Shown here piece after piece: positions 21,699 to 30,752 of a stretch of DNA of 64,000 bases. Position 1 is the first letter of the stretch. Each line of letters starts with the position of its first letter. The position numbers were made by a program, and so were the translations under genes. The notes beneath the pieces are model-generated. The model was not told the origin of the DNA. It worked only from the letters and a program-made list of their open reading frames with translations, and ran no database searches. The stretch is from Cellvibrionales bacterium (lineage in GTDB: Bacteria; Pseudomonadota; Gammaproteobacteria; Pseudomonadales; UBA7239), in NCBI GenBank assembly GCA_016713115.1, contig JADJPU010000001.1:1054001-1118000 (forward strand). The letters run 5' to 3'.

Positions 21699-21868
21699 GG
21701 GCAGCTGCGAAGGGTTGGGATTTGTCGGTCATCATACTGTAAAAAAACTACAAAAATAGTTTGCGAATCAAGCAACTAGCGCAGGCGTTTTCGGTTTTCC
21801 TGTTGGAGCTATCAGGGCTTTTTGTGTATCCTCGCCGCCTTTCAGCAGCAGCATACAGGGAGAGCCCT

Positions 21869-23002
21869 ATGCGGATTGGCGTTATCAAAGAAACTGCAGC
21901 CGGTGAAAATCGCGTTGCACTCACGCCGGAAACGGCCAAGAAATTTACCGGCCTCGGCTACGAGGTGGTGGTGCAGAGCGGTGCAGGTGTTGCATCGAGC
22001 TGCCCAGATGCGCAGTACACCGCTGCGGGCGCGAGCGTTGCCTCCTCTGCTGCGGATGCGCTGAAAGATGCCGACATTGTTTTAAAAGTGATTGCGCCGA
22101 CGGCGGATGAAGCGGACTTGATGAAATCGGGCGCGATTGTGTTGGCCGCTTTTGCGCCGCACGCTAACGATAACCTCGACACTTACGCAGCCAAAGGGCT
22201 GACTTGTGTGGCGATGGAATTGATTCCGCGTATCACGCGCGCGCAGAGTTCTGACATTCTCTCTTCGCAAGCGAATGTCGCCGGTTACAAAGCGGTGTTG
22301 ATGGCAGCGAACGAATACCAGCGCATGTTCCCAATGTTGATGACCGCCGCTGGCACGGTAAAACCCGCGCGCGTGGTGGTGCTCGGTGTGGGTGTTGCCG
22401 GTTTGCAAGCGATTGCGACCGCCAAGCGTTTGGGTGCGGTGGTGGAAGCCTCGGATATGCGTCCTGCTGCAAAAGAGCAAGTGGAATCGTTGGGCGGTAA
22501 ATGGCTGGATGTGCCGATGAGCGATGAAGAAAAAGCCAAAGCACTCGGCACCGGCGGTTACGCGTGGGTACCTTCGCCCGAGTATGTGCGCGATCAAGCA
22601 GTGATCGTGGATAAAGCAGTGAGCAATGCCGATATCGTGATCACTACCGCACAAATTCCCGGCCGCAAAGCGCCCGTGTTAGTAAAAGCTGACACTGTGG
22701 CGAAAATGAAACCCGGCTCCGTGTTAGTGGATATGGCAGCGTCTACCGGCGGCAATGTTGAAGGCTCGGAAGCGGGCAAAACCGTAACGACAAACAACGG
22801 CGTAAAAATTATTGGCGAAACCAATATTCCTGCGCTTGTCGCGGCAGAAACTTCTGCTTTGTATGCGCGCAACATGGTGAATTTTTTAGAGCCGATGCAC
22901 GACAAAGAAAGCAAAACGCTGAAGCTGAATCGTGAAGATGAAATGGTGAAGCCGACGATTATTGTCGATGGCGGCCAAGTCATTTACAAAAAACCAAACT
23001 AA
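21869..23002 (+). CDS. pntAA: NAD(P) transhydrogenase subunit alpha part 1
   Basis: 377 residues. Domain I of proton-translocating transhydrogenase, binding NAD(H) in the cytoplasm. Begins [20 protein letters not shown] with the alanine dehydrogenase/PNT N-domain; the Rossmann motif is [21 protein letters not shown] (about residue 165), and [11 protein letters not shown] follows later. The start is the ATG at 21869 with GGGAGA upstream rather than an in-frame ATG 36 codons earlier. Alpha is split into a soluble and a membrane part, as in Rhodospirillum rubrum. First gene of the pnt operon. Confidence 0.95.
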   Translation: MRIGVIKETAAGENRVALTPETAKKFTGLGYEVVVQSGAGVASSCPDAQYTAAGASVASSAADALKDADIVLKVIAPTADEADLMKSGAIVLAAFAPHANDNLDTYAAKGLTCVAMELIPRITRAQSSDILSSQANVAGYKAVLMAANEYQRMFPMLMTAAGTVKPARVVVLGVGVAGLQAIATAKRLGAVVEASDMRPAAKEQVESLGGKWLDVPMSDEEKAKALGTGGYAWVPSPEYVRDQAVIVDKAVSNADIVITTAQIPGRKAPVLVKADTVAKMKPGSVLVDMAASTGGNVEGSEAGKTVTTNNGVKIIGETNIPALVAAETSALYARNMVNFLEPMHDKESKTLKLNREDEMVKPTIIVDGGQVIYKKPN

Positions 23003-23024
23003 TTTTCGCGCGGAGAAATACATC

Positions 23025-23321
23025 ATGGAAATCATCACCATTTTCGTGCTGGCAATTTTTGTCGGCTACTATGTTGTGTGGGGTGTCACGCCCGCGCTGC
23101 ACACGCCGCTGATGGCAGTAACCAATGCGCTGTCCGGCATCATCGTGGTCGGCGCTATGTTGCAAGCGGTTTATATCCCAGCAGCAGATGGCAGTTTGCA
23201 AGCCATCACGCCTACCAGCGTACTCGGCGCACTCGCCGTATTTTTTGCCAGCATCAATATTTTCGGTGGCTTTGCAGTCACGGAAAGAATGCTGGACATG
23301 TTCCGCAAGAAAAAGAAATAA
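23025..23321 (+). CDS. pntAB: NAD(P) transhydrogenase subunit alpha part 2
   Basis: 98 residues, three hydrophobic spans: [34 protein letters not shown] and [20 protein letters not shown], ending [14 protein letters not shown]. This is the membrane part of domain II fused to PntA in E. coli. ATG 23025 has GGAGA upstream. 22 bp after pntAA and 12 bp before pntB. Confidence 0.95.
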   Translation: MEIITIFVLAIFVGYYVVWGVTPALHTPLMAVTNALSGIIVVGAMLQAVYIPAADGSLQAITPTSVLGALAVFFASINIFGGFAVTERMLDMFRKKKK

Positions 23322-23333
23322 GAGGCTGTCATC

Positions 23334-24722
23334 ATGGAAAACATTGCTCAATACGCTAGCTGGGCTTATTTGATCGGCGCCGTTTTATTTATTTTGACAC
23401 TGCGCGGTTTGTCATCGCCGGCTTCTGCCATCATGGGCAATCGCTACGGCATGATCGGCATGGCACTGGCCGTGCTCGCGACATTTTTTATCGCGCCCAA
23501 TCCCAATATTGGTTTGATTGTAGCGGCGATGATTGGTGGTGCAGCGATTGGCATTTTTCGTGCGCGCACCGTGCCAATGACACAAATGCCAGAAACGGTA
23601 GCGATGATGCACTCGCTGGTCGGTTTGGCAGCGGTGTTGATTGCTGTGGCGGCTGTGCTGCATCACGGTGAATCGCATTCCATGTTGTCGCGCTTTGAAT
23701 TGTTTGTTGGTTGTTTTATTGGTGCGATCACGTTTAGCGCCTCTGTTTTTGCTTTCGGTAAATTGGCAGCAAAAAAATGGGCAAAATCTTTGCACGGCAG
23801 TTGGGTAAAAGTGGTGCAAGCTATTCTGGCTATCGTGATGTTAGTCAGCGGTGTGCATTATTTTGTTACCGAAAACATGATGTCTTTTTGGATGATGACC
23901 GGCACAGCGATTGTGTTGGGTTATTTCTGGATTGCGCCCATCGGCGGCGGTGATATGCCGGTGGTGGTGTCGCTGCTCAACTCATTCTCTGGCTGGGCGG
24001 CAGCGGGTATTGGTTTCACACTCGGCAACGCGATGCTGATTATTGCGGGCTCCTTGGTGGGTTCGTCGGGTGCCATTCTGTCGTATGTGATGTGTCGCGC
24101 CATGAACCGCTCGCTGTTTAATGTGCTGTTTGGCGGTTTTGGTGCTGCCGCTGCTGGTGCCGCTGCTGCTGATGGCAAAGAGAAAAACTACAAGTCTGGT
24201 TCTGCTGATGATGCTGCGTTCATGATGGGTAATGCCGATAGCGTGGTAATTGTTCCTGGCTATGGTCTTGCACAGGCGCGCGCGCAAAACGCGGTAAAAG
24301 AATTGGCAGAAGCACTGAAAGAAAAAGGCGTGACCGTGCGCTATGCGATCCACCCCGTTGCCGGCCGTATGCCTGGCCACATGAATGTGTTGCTGGCAGA
24401 AGCGGATGTGCCTTACGAAGATGTCAAAGAGATGGACGAAATCAACAGCGACTTCCCCTCCACGGATGTGGTGTTGGTGATCGGTGCGAACGATGTGGTG
24501 AATCCCGCCGCGAAAACCGATCCAACTTCACCGATTTTCGGCATGCCAATTTTGGAAGCCAACCGCGCACGCACCGTGATGGTGATCAAGCGTTCAATGG
24601 CGGTCGGTTATGCTGGTCTGGACAATGACCTGTTCTATCTCGACAAAACCATGATGATTTTTGGCGATGCCAAAAAAGTGGTAGAGGACATGGTGAAATC
24701 CCTCACCGGCAGCGGGCATTGA
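23334..24722 (+). CDS. pntB: NAD(P) transhydrogenase subunit beta
   Basis: 462 residues. Multi-span membrane N-terminal half (proton channel with alpha part 2), then the cytoplasmic NADP(H)-binding domain III: VVIVPGYGLAQARAQNAVKE, HPVAGRMPGHMNVLLAEADV and VLVIGANDVVNPAA, then KRSMAVGYAGLDNDLF near the C-terminus. Complete. A terminator follows. Confidence 0.96.
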   Translation: MENIAQYASWAYLIGAVLFILTLRGLSSPASAIMGNRYGMIGMALAVLATFFIAPNPNIGLIVAAMIGGAAIGIFRARTVPMTQMPETVAMMHSLVGLAAVLIAVAAVLHHGESHSMLSRFELFVGCFIGAITFSASVFAFGKLAAKKWAKSLHGSWVKVVQAILAIVMLVSGVHYFVTENMMSFWMMTGTAIVLGYFWIAPIGGGDMPVVVSLLNSFSGWAAAGIGFTLGNAMLIIAGSLVGSSGAILSYVMCRAMNRSLFNVLFGGFGAAAAGAAAADGKEKNYKSGSADDAAFMMGNADSVVIVPGYGLAQARAQNAVKELAEALKEKGVTVRYAIHPVAGRMPGHMNVLLAEADVPYEDVKEMDEINSDFPSTDVVLVIGANDVVNPAAKTDPTSPIFGMPILEANRARTVMVIKRSMAVGYAGLDNDLFYLDKTMMIFGDAKKVVEDMVKSLTGSGH

Positions 24723-24743
24723 TGGCTGTCATGGAAAACAAAA

Positions 24744-24768
24744 AAACCCGCTCGGCGGGTGTTTTTTA
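24744..24768 (+). terminator. Rho-independent terminator after pntB
   Basis: AACCCGCTCGGCGGGT stem-loop preceded by an A-run and followed by GTTTTTT. Ends the pnt operon. Confidence 0.85.
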
Positions 24769-24771
24769 TGG

Positions 24772-24798
24772 TTTTTTTTTGGGGGGGGGGGGTATAAT
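24772..24798 (+). promoter_or_regulatory. T9G12 homopolymer tract abutting a TATAAT -10 box
   Basis: Nine T (24772-24780) and twelve G (24781-24792) run directly into TATAAT (24793-24798), 42 bp before the ATG of the secreted protein at 24841. The tract fills most of the -35/-10 spacer, so length changes would move any -35 or activator site relative to the -10. No consensus -35 is visible. Part of the T-run may also serve the pntB terminator. Confidence 0.5.
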
Positions 24799-24840
24799 CT
24801 TGCAGCTGTACCCATTTTAATTCTGCGCAAGGAGATTGCC

Positions 24841-25437
24841 ATGAACATTAAACACACACTTGCCGTTGCTGTGCTGACGCTATTTTCCACAGCCACTCTG
24901 GCTGCGCCCCCCTACCATATCAACGGCACGCCCGTCGTCGGTACTGCCACCTTTGCCTCCTCCGGCACTTGTAAGGTACCCATGAAAAAATTTGCTGGTG
25001 CGCAATATGGCTCTATTTATGATTCTGGCAATAATTCTGTTGGCACAGGCGTGATTGATGCGACAGGCTCCGTTATTTTGGCGTTTGGAGCGGGAGGTAT
25101 GCAGAGTTACATGAAATACTTCATCGACAATAACGCACCACAAAAAGTGGATATAAAAATGAGAGCCAGCTTTATGGACACCACGAATGTAGCGGGCTAT
25201 GTAATGGCGCAGTCAGGTTGCACAATGATGAGTTGGTGGACGCAGCCCAGTTCGTTTTTCCAAGTAAAACAAGATCTGGCCAAAGGCACGATGGATATTG
25301 CCATGAAACAGTCGTTCATTGGTGACATACAACCGGATCTCAATCATTGCACGAGTGTTAATAATGTAGTCAAATGCAACAAGTCGCTACAATTCAAAGG
25401 CAGTATGAGCTTCAAAGGAAGAGCGCTCATCCCCTAA
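24841..25437 (+). CDS. Secreted protein of a three-gene paralogous family (member 1), unknown function
   Basis: 198 residues with a clear Sec signal peptide (MNIKHTLAVAVLTLFSTATLA). The mature part begins APPYHINGTPVVG and carries SSGTCKVPMKKFAGAQYGS, QSGCTMMSWW, a second cysteine pair (NHCTSV, VKCNKS) and ends FKGSMSFKGRALIP. The same order of elements occurs in the next two genes, so this is a tandem paralog family. Four cysteines suggest two disulfides in the periplasm or outside. AGGAG lies 8 nt before the ATG. I recognise no known domain. A terminator separates it from member 2; its own promoter has the T9G12 tract. Confidence 0.8.
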   Translation: MNIKHTLAVAVLTLFSTATLAAPPYHINGTPVVGTATFASSGTCKVPMKKFAGAQYGSIYDSGNNSVGTGVIDATGSVILAFGAGGMQSYMKYFIDNNAPQKVDIKMRASFMDTTNVAGYVMAQSGCTMMSWWTQPSSFFQVKQDLAKGTMDIAMKQSFIGDIQPDLNHCTSVNNVVKCNKSLQFKGSMSFKGRALIP

Positions 25438-25452
25438 TTAAGGCCGTTGTTA

Positions 25453-25477
25453 AAAACCCGCTGCGGCGGGTTTTTTT
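25453..25477 (+). terminator. Rho-independent terminator after secreted paralog 1
   Basis: AAAACCCGCTGCGGCGGG stem followed by T7. Shows paralogs 1 and 2 are separate transcription units. Confidence 0.85.
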
Positions 25478-25548
25478 ATGCGTCGCGTTTGCGCGCAGAA
25501 AACTGGTGCTAGTATGAACAGCAGCGACACATTTCGCGGAGGTTTACG

Positions 25549-26118
25549 ATGTTGAAGCAAACGATTTCTGTCGGTTTTTCTGCGTTGTTGTTTGCCGTTG
25601 CAGCGCAAGCCGCCACGCCGCCCTACCATGTGAACGACGGCTACTACGGCAGTGTGACTATCAAAGCCAGCGGCAGTTGTGGCTTCAAGCCCGTGACTTA
25701 CAAAAAAGCGTGGTTTGGTGAAGTATTTGACAGCACCGACACCTCACAAGGCACGGGCATCATCACCGCCAGCGGCGAGCTGCTGGTGTTGGAAGAAGAC
25801 TACGCGCCGATTCGCTACAGCAACAACAGCGCAACAGGCTTGGGCAAAGACATCAGCTACACCAATATGGTGGGTGCAGAGTTGGTGGCCTTTGTGCAGG
25901 ATTTCTCCGGCTGTAACATTTGGAGCATCGTGCCCAACGCCAATTCGCGCGCCACCATCAAGTGGGATATGTTCGCCAACAAAGACCGTTTGAATTTGCG
26001 CGCCAATTTCAAAGGTTTTGAGTCCGAAGTGTGCAGCGGCCCACCGAGCAACCAGCAGTGCCGTGCCGACAGTTTTTCCGGCTCTATCGTATTTAGCGGC
26101 AATCGCGCCATGCCGTAA
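25549..26118 (+). CDS. Secreted protein of the paralogous family (member 2), unknown function
   Basis: 189 residues. Signal peptide MLKQTISVGFSALLFAVAAQA, then ATPPYHVNDGYYGSVTIKAS. Shared with member 1 are the opening PPYH-N, a SGSCGFKP cysteine, the GEVFDS / GSIYDS block, TSQGTGIITASGE, an FSGCNIW cysteine, a C-terminal cysteine pair (EVCSG, QQCRA) and the ending FSGSIVFSGNRAMP. GGAGG stands 6 nt before the ATG. Gene 3 follows after 67 bp without a hairpin I can see, so members 2 and 3 may be cotranscribed. No known domain. Confidence 0.8.
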   Translation: MLKQTISVGFSALLFAVAAQAATPPYHVNDGYYGSVTIKASGSCGFKPVTYKKAWFGEVFDSTDTSQGTGIITASGELLVLEEDYAPIRYSNNSATGLGKDISYTNMVGAELVAFVQDFSGCNIWSIVPNANSRATIKWDMFANKDRLNLRANFKGFESEVCSGPPSNQQCRADSFSGSIVFSGNRAMP

Positions 26119-26185
26119 GCTGACAGCTTGGGGCGGTATCGCATATAGTGCGTCTCTGTTTTTTTCAGCTTGATTGAGGTTCATC

Positions 26186-26818
26186 GTGAAAATCTTTCCT
26201 GCCTTTATCGCCACTACGGCTGCGTTTGTCTCTATGCAAGCGGCAGCTGCTTCCTACGGCATCGACAGCAGCCAGCCTTACTACAAAGGCGCGTCCACTG
26301 CAGAAACAGTCGGCAGTTGCACCATCTACAAATCCTATCGCGAAGCGTGGTGGGGACAGGTGAAAGACCCCAGTGGTGCCAACATTGGCGAAGGCTTGAT
26401 TGCCAAAAAAGGCACAACAGGGTCGGAGTATGTGTTGGTTGCTCTGTTGCAGAGCACATTCTATTTGGGTGGACAGAGCAACAGCGTGAGCGGCAAGTTG
26501 CGCACCGTGAGCTTTGTGGACATGAGCAACGCCGGTACGGCCAGTGCGCTGCAAGCTTTGGCGACCAACCCTTCTTGCACAATAGACTGGATGCAAGCCA
26601 GCCCGCTGGCCAGAATCACCTACACCAAAACACCGATCAAGCCCGCTACCTTCACAGAGACATTCACTTTGTTGTACCCCTTCGGCGGTGCGAGCAATCC
26701 TGTTTCAAGCACGGTGGGTAACTTGACGACGGACACCACCAAAAAATTCAACGGCAAAATCAATTTTGTTGGCAAGAAACCGGCATCGACGGTGACGCCG
26801 CCCGTACCTAGCCTTTAA
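26186..26818 (+). CDS. Secreted protein of the paralogous family (member 3), unknown function
   Basis: 210 residues from a GTG at 26186, chosen because GAGG lies 6 nt upstream and the signal peptide then begins normally (VKIFPAFIATTAAFVSMQAAA). Shares SYGIDSSQPYYKG, VGSCTIYKSYREAWWGQV, NIGEGLIAKKG and the terminal FNGKINFVGKKP with members 1 and 2, but keeps only the first two cysteines (GSCTIY, NPSCTID) and has an extra C-terminal TVTPPVPSL. The most divergent member. It sits 10 bp before a lipoprotein gene, so the two are probably cotranscribed. Function unknown. Confidence 0.78.
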   Translation: MKIFPAFIATTAAFVSMQAAAASYGIDSSQPYYKGASTAETVGSCTIYKSYREAWWGQVKDPSGANIGEGLIAKKGTTGSEYVLVALLQSTFYLGGQSNSVSGKLRTVSFVDMSNAGTASALQALATNPSCTIDWMQASPLARITYTKTPIKPATFTETFTLLYPFGGASNPVSSTVGNLTTDTTKKFNGKINFVGKKPASTVTPPVPSL

Positions 26819-26828
26819 GGAGATTTTT

Positions 26829-27725
26829 ATGCGTTCACTGCCACAAATAGCTGTTCTCGCCGCTGCCATTGCTTTACTGCCCGCTTGCGGCAAAAACGAG
26901 GAAACACCAGCGGCAAAAGCCAACACCAGCGCTGCGGCACAACAGCAGGCCGCCGATCCGTTTCAACGCAACGGCGAGTTGTTGTCTATTAATGTGGACA
27001 CCATGCCGCGCGCCGCATTCGTCGCGAAATTATCGGAATTGACCGGCGCAAAAATTACCGTAGAAGGCGATAACAACCAAACCGTGACCCTGCATATTGC
27101 CGATGGCAGTTTGCGCAAAGTGCTCAGCATGGCGATGGCCGATGTGCCGTACACCATCAGCATGCAGTTCGCGAATTTACAAGACAGTTTTCCTGTCAGC
27201 GTGAGTGTTACGCGCTACAACACCGCCGCTGCAGCACCGCAAGCAGCAAATGCCGCACAACAGCTGCCGGCTGGCTTGGTGCCGTCACTGCCATCGGGCG
27301 CGCAACCCGTTGCGGCTGCAGCAGAAAGCGATGAGCCAGAGCTGGCCAGTATGTCACCCGACGAGCAGCTCAAATATTTTTTATCGAAAGATAAAGATGA
27401 TCAGGTCTCGATGATTTTTGATATGGAGCCGACCAAATCCGATATCGCGCTGATGAATAAATTGATTACGCGTGAAGATGTAACGGGCGAAGTGAAACAG
27501 GAAATGCTCGACAGCTTGTCCACGGCCGATTACGAAGACGCGGGTGCCACCATCAAATTGGCGCTGGATGAAAAAGACCCTGAAGTGGTCGCCAAAGCGG
27601 CGGAAGTGTTGTCGGGTGTCGGTTCCGCTACCGACATTGCTGCGCTGAAAAAAGTATTGGAAAAAACCGATAACGAAGATGTGCGCACCGCAGTCAATGA
27701 TGCGATTGAGACGCTGGAGCCGTAA
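26829..27725 (+). CDS. Lipoprotein with STN-like and HEAT-repeat-like regions
   Basis: 298 residues. Lipobox ALLPAC gives a predicted lipidated Cys at residue 20. Residues about 50-105 (LLSINVDTMPRAAFVAKLSE ... GSLRKVLSMAMADVPYTI) resemble the secretin/TonB short N-terminal fold. A low-complexity Ala/Pro linker follows. The C-terminal about 120 residues form helical pairs resembling HEAT repeats (DPEVVAKAAEVLSGVG, DNEDVRTAVNDAIETLEP). AAGGAG precedes the ATG and it lies 10 bp after secreted paralog 3. Likely anchored in the outer or inner membrane, facing the periplasm; partner unknown. A link with the secreted paralogs is inferred only from position. Confidence 0.78.
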   Translation: MRSLPQIAVLAAAIALLPACGKNEETPAAKANTSAAAQQQAADPFQRNGELLSINVDTMPRAAFVAKLSELTGAKITVEGDNNQTVTLHIADGSLRKVLSMAMADVPYTISMQFANLQDSFPVSVSVTRYNTAAAAPQAANAAQQLPAGLVPSLPSGAQPVAAAAESDEPELASMSPDEQLKYFLSKDKDDQVSMIFDMEPTKSDIALMNKLITREDVTGEVKQEMLDSLSTADYEDAGATIKLALDEKDPEVVAKAAEVLSGVGSATDIAALKKVLEKTDNEDVRTAVNDAIETLEP

Positions 27726-27783
27726 GCGTGCCGCAAAAAAATTGCTACTCACGCCCTTATTTAGAATTTAGAACGAAGAAAAT

Positions 27784-28769
27784 ATGAAAAAAATTATCCT
27801 TCTTGCATCGGAGCGTTCTGGAACCAATCTTTTGAGAACGCTGTTGGGTAATCATCCCAACATTGATGCTCCCGTTGCACCGCATTTTTTGGATGCCTTT
27901 AGTGATTCTATTGGGCTGTATGGTGATTTGAAAAAAAAGGAAAATGCAGCAAGGCTGCTGGGGCATATGATTAAGCTAGCCAACCATTCTTACCATAACT
28001 GGAATCTAAAAACGGACGCCTCGGAATTGTGTGAAAGATACGGCGTAAACTCGCTAGCCTCCGCCTTTGATGCTGTGTACAGCGAAAGAGCAAAACTGGA
28101 AGGCAAAGACAATTATGCGTGTAAAGATAACTACATGTTTCACTATGTGTCTTTGCTGGAGCGCCTGCCGGATGCGACGGATATTCGCTACATCTACCTT
28201 TATCGTGATCCGCGTGACAATGTTGTTTCATGGATGAAGCGCCCGCTGTATATGCACACGCCGTATGAAATGGCCAAAAAATGGAATGCAGAGCAGCGCA
28301 CAATTTTGGATCTTGTGAACAAAGTCGGTATCAATGCACATTTTCTCAAGTATGAAAACCTTATCGCTAATCCAGCGCAAGAGATGACGCGCGTTTTGGA
28401 GTTTATTGGTGTGTCGGCAGATGAGAAGTGTTTCCAAACGGATGAAAACAATAAGGAGTCTAAACGCAATGAGTATTGGGAGAACTTGTCCAAACCCATC
28501 ATGAGTGATAACTCAAAAAATACTTGAAAGAGATGAGCGCCAAGGATTTGCTGGTGGTTGAAAGTGTGTGTGCAGAGCCAATGAAGGTGCTTGGGTATCA
28601 GCCAGAAACAGCGGCTAACTGGAAGAAGAAAAAAGACCTTTTATTCAAGCCGCACCAAAAAGTCCGCATCTTCTTATCCAAGAAAAAAAACAAGGATCAC
28701 CTGTTTAAAACAATGGCCGATATGCAGGACAAGATCGACATGATCAACAAAATTAAACAAGACTTATAA
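27784..28769 (+). pseudogene. Sulfotransferase family protein, split by a 1-base frameshift
   Basis: The first frame (27784-28527) begins KKIILLASERSGTNLLRTLL, the PAPS 5'-phosphosulfate loop, and has the 3'-phosphate motif YLYRDPRDNVVSWM near residue 140. It ends abruptly after NSKNT. The second frame (28524-28769) continues KEMSAKDLLVVESVCAEPMK, the expected sulfotransferase C-terminus. Adding one A to the A6 run at 28515-28520 joins them into about 328 residues (NSKKYLKEMSAKDL). Either a real frameshift or a sequencing error. It would transfer sulfate from PAPS to a carbohydrate or protein acceptor. First gene of the surface-glycan locus; 4 bp before the next gene. Confidence 0.8.
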
Positions 28770-28773
28770 GCCT

Positions 28774-29775
28774 GTGATGGCGACGACCCAAAAATCTGCG
28801 GTGGGCGGGTATTTTGAGTGGGAGCTAAGAGAGGGGTGTGCCTTCCATGAGGAGAAATTGGCACTTAACAGCGGCAGGAATGCGCTGAAATATATTTTGC
28901 AGGCGCGGCGCCATACAAAACTATTCTTGCCGAAATATTTGTGCGAAGCCGTTATGCAGCCCGTCTTAGAATTAAAAATCCCGCATAGCTTTTATGCGAT
29001 TGATGAGAGCCTTGAGCCAGTTGGATTAGATGATGGCGATACAGACAGTACCGTGTTGTACATCAATTATTTTGGCCTAAAAGGTCGTGCGGTTCATTCC
29101 CTAGCAAAAAATACAAAAAACTTAATAGTGGACAATACACAGGCATTTTTTTCTTTAGCGCCTCATCGTGTGCCGACGTTCTATTCGGCGCGAAAGTTTT
29201 TTGGTGTGCCGGATGGTGCTTATGTCAGCGGATGTGATCTTGTTGCAGCCGACCTGGAGACGGATCAATCGTATGAGCGTTGCGCGCATTTGCTGAAGCG
29301 CTTGGATTTGGATGCAGAAGCGGGGTTTTCTGCGTATCAAAAAAACGAAGAAGCAATTGCCATGCTGCCTATGCGTAAAATGTCACGCCTCACCAGCAGC
29401 ATTTTGTCGGCTATTAACTATGTAGAAGTAGCCGATAGACGGCGAAAAAACTATAAGGCATTACACGCGTTATTAAGTAAGCATAACCGCGCAATATTTG
29501 CAGACGTAGATTTTACAGACATAGATAATGATTGTGTGCCTATGGTCTATCCATTTCTTTGTGACAGGCCATCCGTAAGGGCGGTGTTGCTGCGTAATAG
29601 GGTTTATTGCGCGCAGCTTTGGCCTAATGTGCTAACAGATTTATCGGATCAACCCGATAGTGTTGAGTATCAAATGGCGGCTAATATTATTCCGCTACCC
29701 GTAGATCAACGTTACGACGAAAAACAAATGGATGTTATTGCGTCAATCATTATTGGGGCGTTGAACAATGGATGA
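28774..29775 (+). CDS. DegT/DnrJ/EryC1-like PLP-dependent protein
   Basis: 333 residues. Resembles the sugar aminotransferase fold: NSGRNALKYILQARR at the start, LYINYFGLKGRAV, DNTQAFFSL, and SARKFFGVPDGAYVSG, where the Lys would be the PLP anchor. It differs from the classical family in spacing and lacks the long C-terminal substrate-binding signature, so it belongs to a divergent branch. Likely acts on a nucleotide-sugar or lipid-linked sugar in the cytoplasm. Starts GTG-ATG at 28774/28777, 4 bp after the sulfotransferase, and overlaps the next gene by 8 bp, so it is inside the operon. Confidence 0.7.
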   Translation: MMATTQKSAVGGYFEWELREGCAFHEEKLALNSGRNALKYILQARRHTKLFLPKYLCEAVMQPVLELKIPHSFYAIDESLEPVGLDDGDTDSTVLYINYFGLKGRAVHSLAKNTKNLIVDNTQAFFSLAPHRVPTFYSARKFFGVPDGAYVSGCDLVAADLETDQSYERCAHLLKRLDLDAEAGFSAYQKNEEAIAMLPMRKMSRLTSSILSAINYVEVADRRRKNYKALHALLSKHNRAIFADVDFTDIDNDCVPMVYPFLCDRPSVRAVLLRNRVYCAQLWPNVLTDLSDQPDSVEYQMAANIIPLPVDQRYDEKQMDVIASIIIGALNNG

Positions 29776-30746
29776 GGGGCGCTCGGAACAATTTGCGCGT
29801 AACGATCAGTTGATGGAAGCGCTGACTGAGCTAAATACTATGCTGGCAGGGATGGAACGCCCGTCTGTTGAAGGGCTTCAGCGCCCTATCGTATTTATTG
29901 TCGGCTGCCCGCGCAGCGGCACAACACTGATGATGCAATGGTTGGCGGCGCTGGGCGTGTTTGCCTACCCGAGTAACTTGATTGCGCGCTTTTATGCCAA
30001 CCCCTATGTGGGCGTGCGCGTTCAGCAAGCGCTTCACACATACGACAGTAAAAAACAAATTTTTCCAGAAGTGAATGCGGCCGGAGATTTTAGTTCTAAT
30101 TACGGCCATACCAGCGGTGCGCTAGCGCCCAGTGAGTATTGGTATTTTTGGCGACGCTTCTTTCATTTTGGAGAAATTCAATATTTACATGCGTTTAATG
30201 GTGGATCGCACGATACGCTGGGCTTTGTCAAAGAGTTGGCGTTAATGGAAAAAGCCTTTGATAAGCCGCTGCTTATGAAGGCAATGATACTTAACTGGAA
30301 TTTACCAGAGCTATATAACTTGTTTTCTAAATGCTTGTTTATTGATGTGAGTCGCACACCAGCAGACAATGCTGAGTCTTTATATTTTGCGCGCCAATCT
30401 TTTTTAAGGATGTTTCCAAGTGGTTTTCATTTAAGCCGCCGGAATATACGCGATTAAAAATCTGTCGCCGTTGGAGCAAGTGGCTGGGCAGGTATATTTC
30501 ACCCGCCAAGCAGTAAATGATGGCTTGGCGAAGATTCCAGCAGCATCGGTACTGAGAGTGAATTACGAATCATTTTGCACAGCGCCAGTCGAGGTGTACG
30601 CAGCGTTAGCAGATAAAATGCGTGTAATGGGTTGCGAGCTTCCTCAATACGCGGGTGAAAGCCATTTTAAAATATCTGAAACTTCACGCTTAGCGCCCGC
30701 AGAGCGAGCAACCATAGAGCAGTATTTAGCAAAACTTGAGGAATAA
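29768..30746 (+). pseudogene. Second sulfotransferase family protein, split by two 1-base frameshifts
   Basis: The first part (29768-30457) contains the PAPS loop FIVGCPRSGTTLMMQWLAAL and reads into FARQSF, then derails. Adding one T to the T6 run (30400-30405) gives FFKDVSKWFSFKPPEYTRLK; adding one A to the A5 run (30456-30460) then gives NLSPLEQVAGQVYFTRQAVN, the frame that stays open to 30746 and ends QYLAKLEE. The restored protein is about 326 residues. Two independent losses 50 bp apart point to decay or to poor sequence quality here. Not closely similar to the first sulfotransferase. Confidence 0.78.
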
Positions 30747-30752
30747 ATAATT

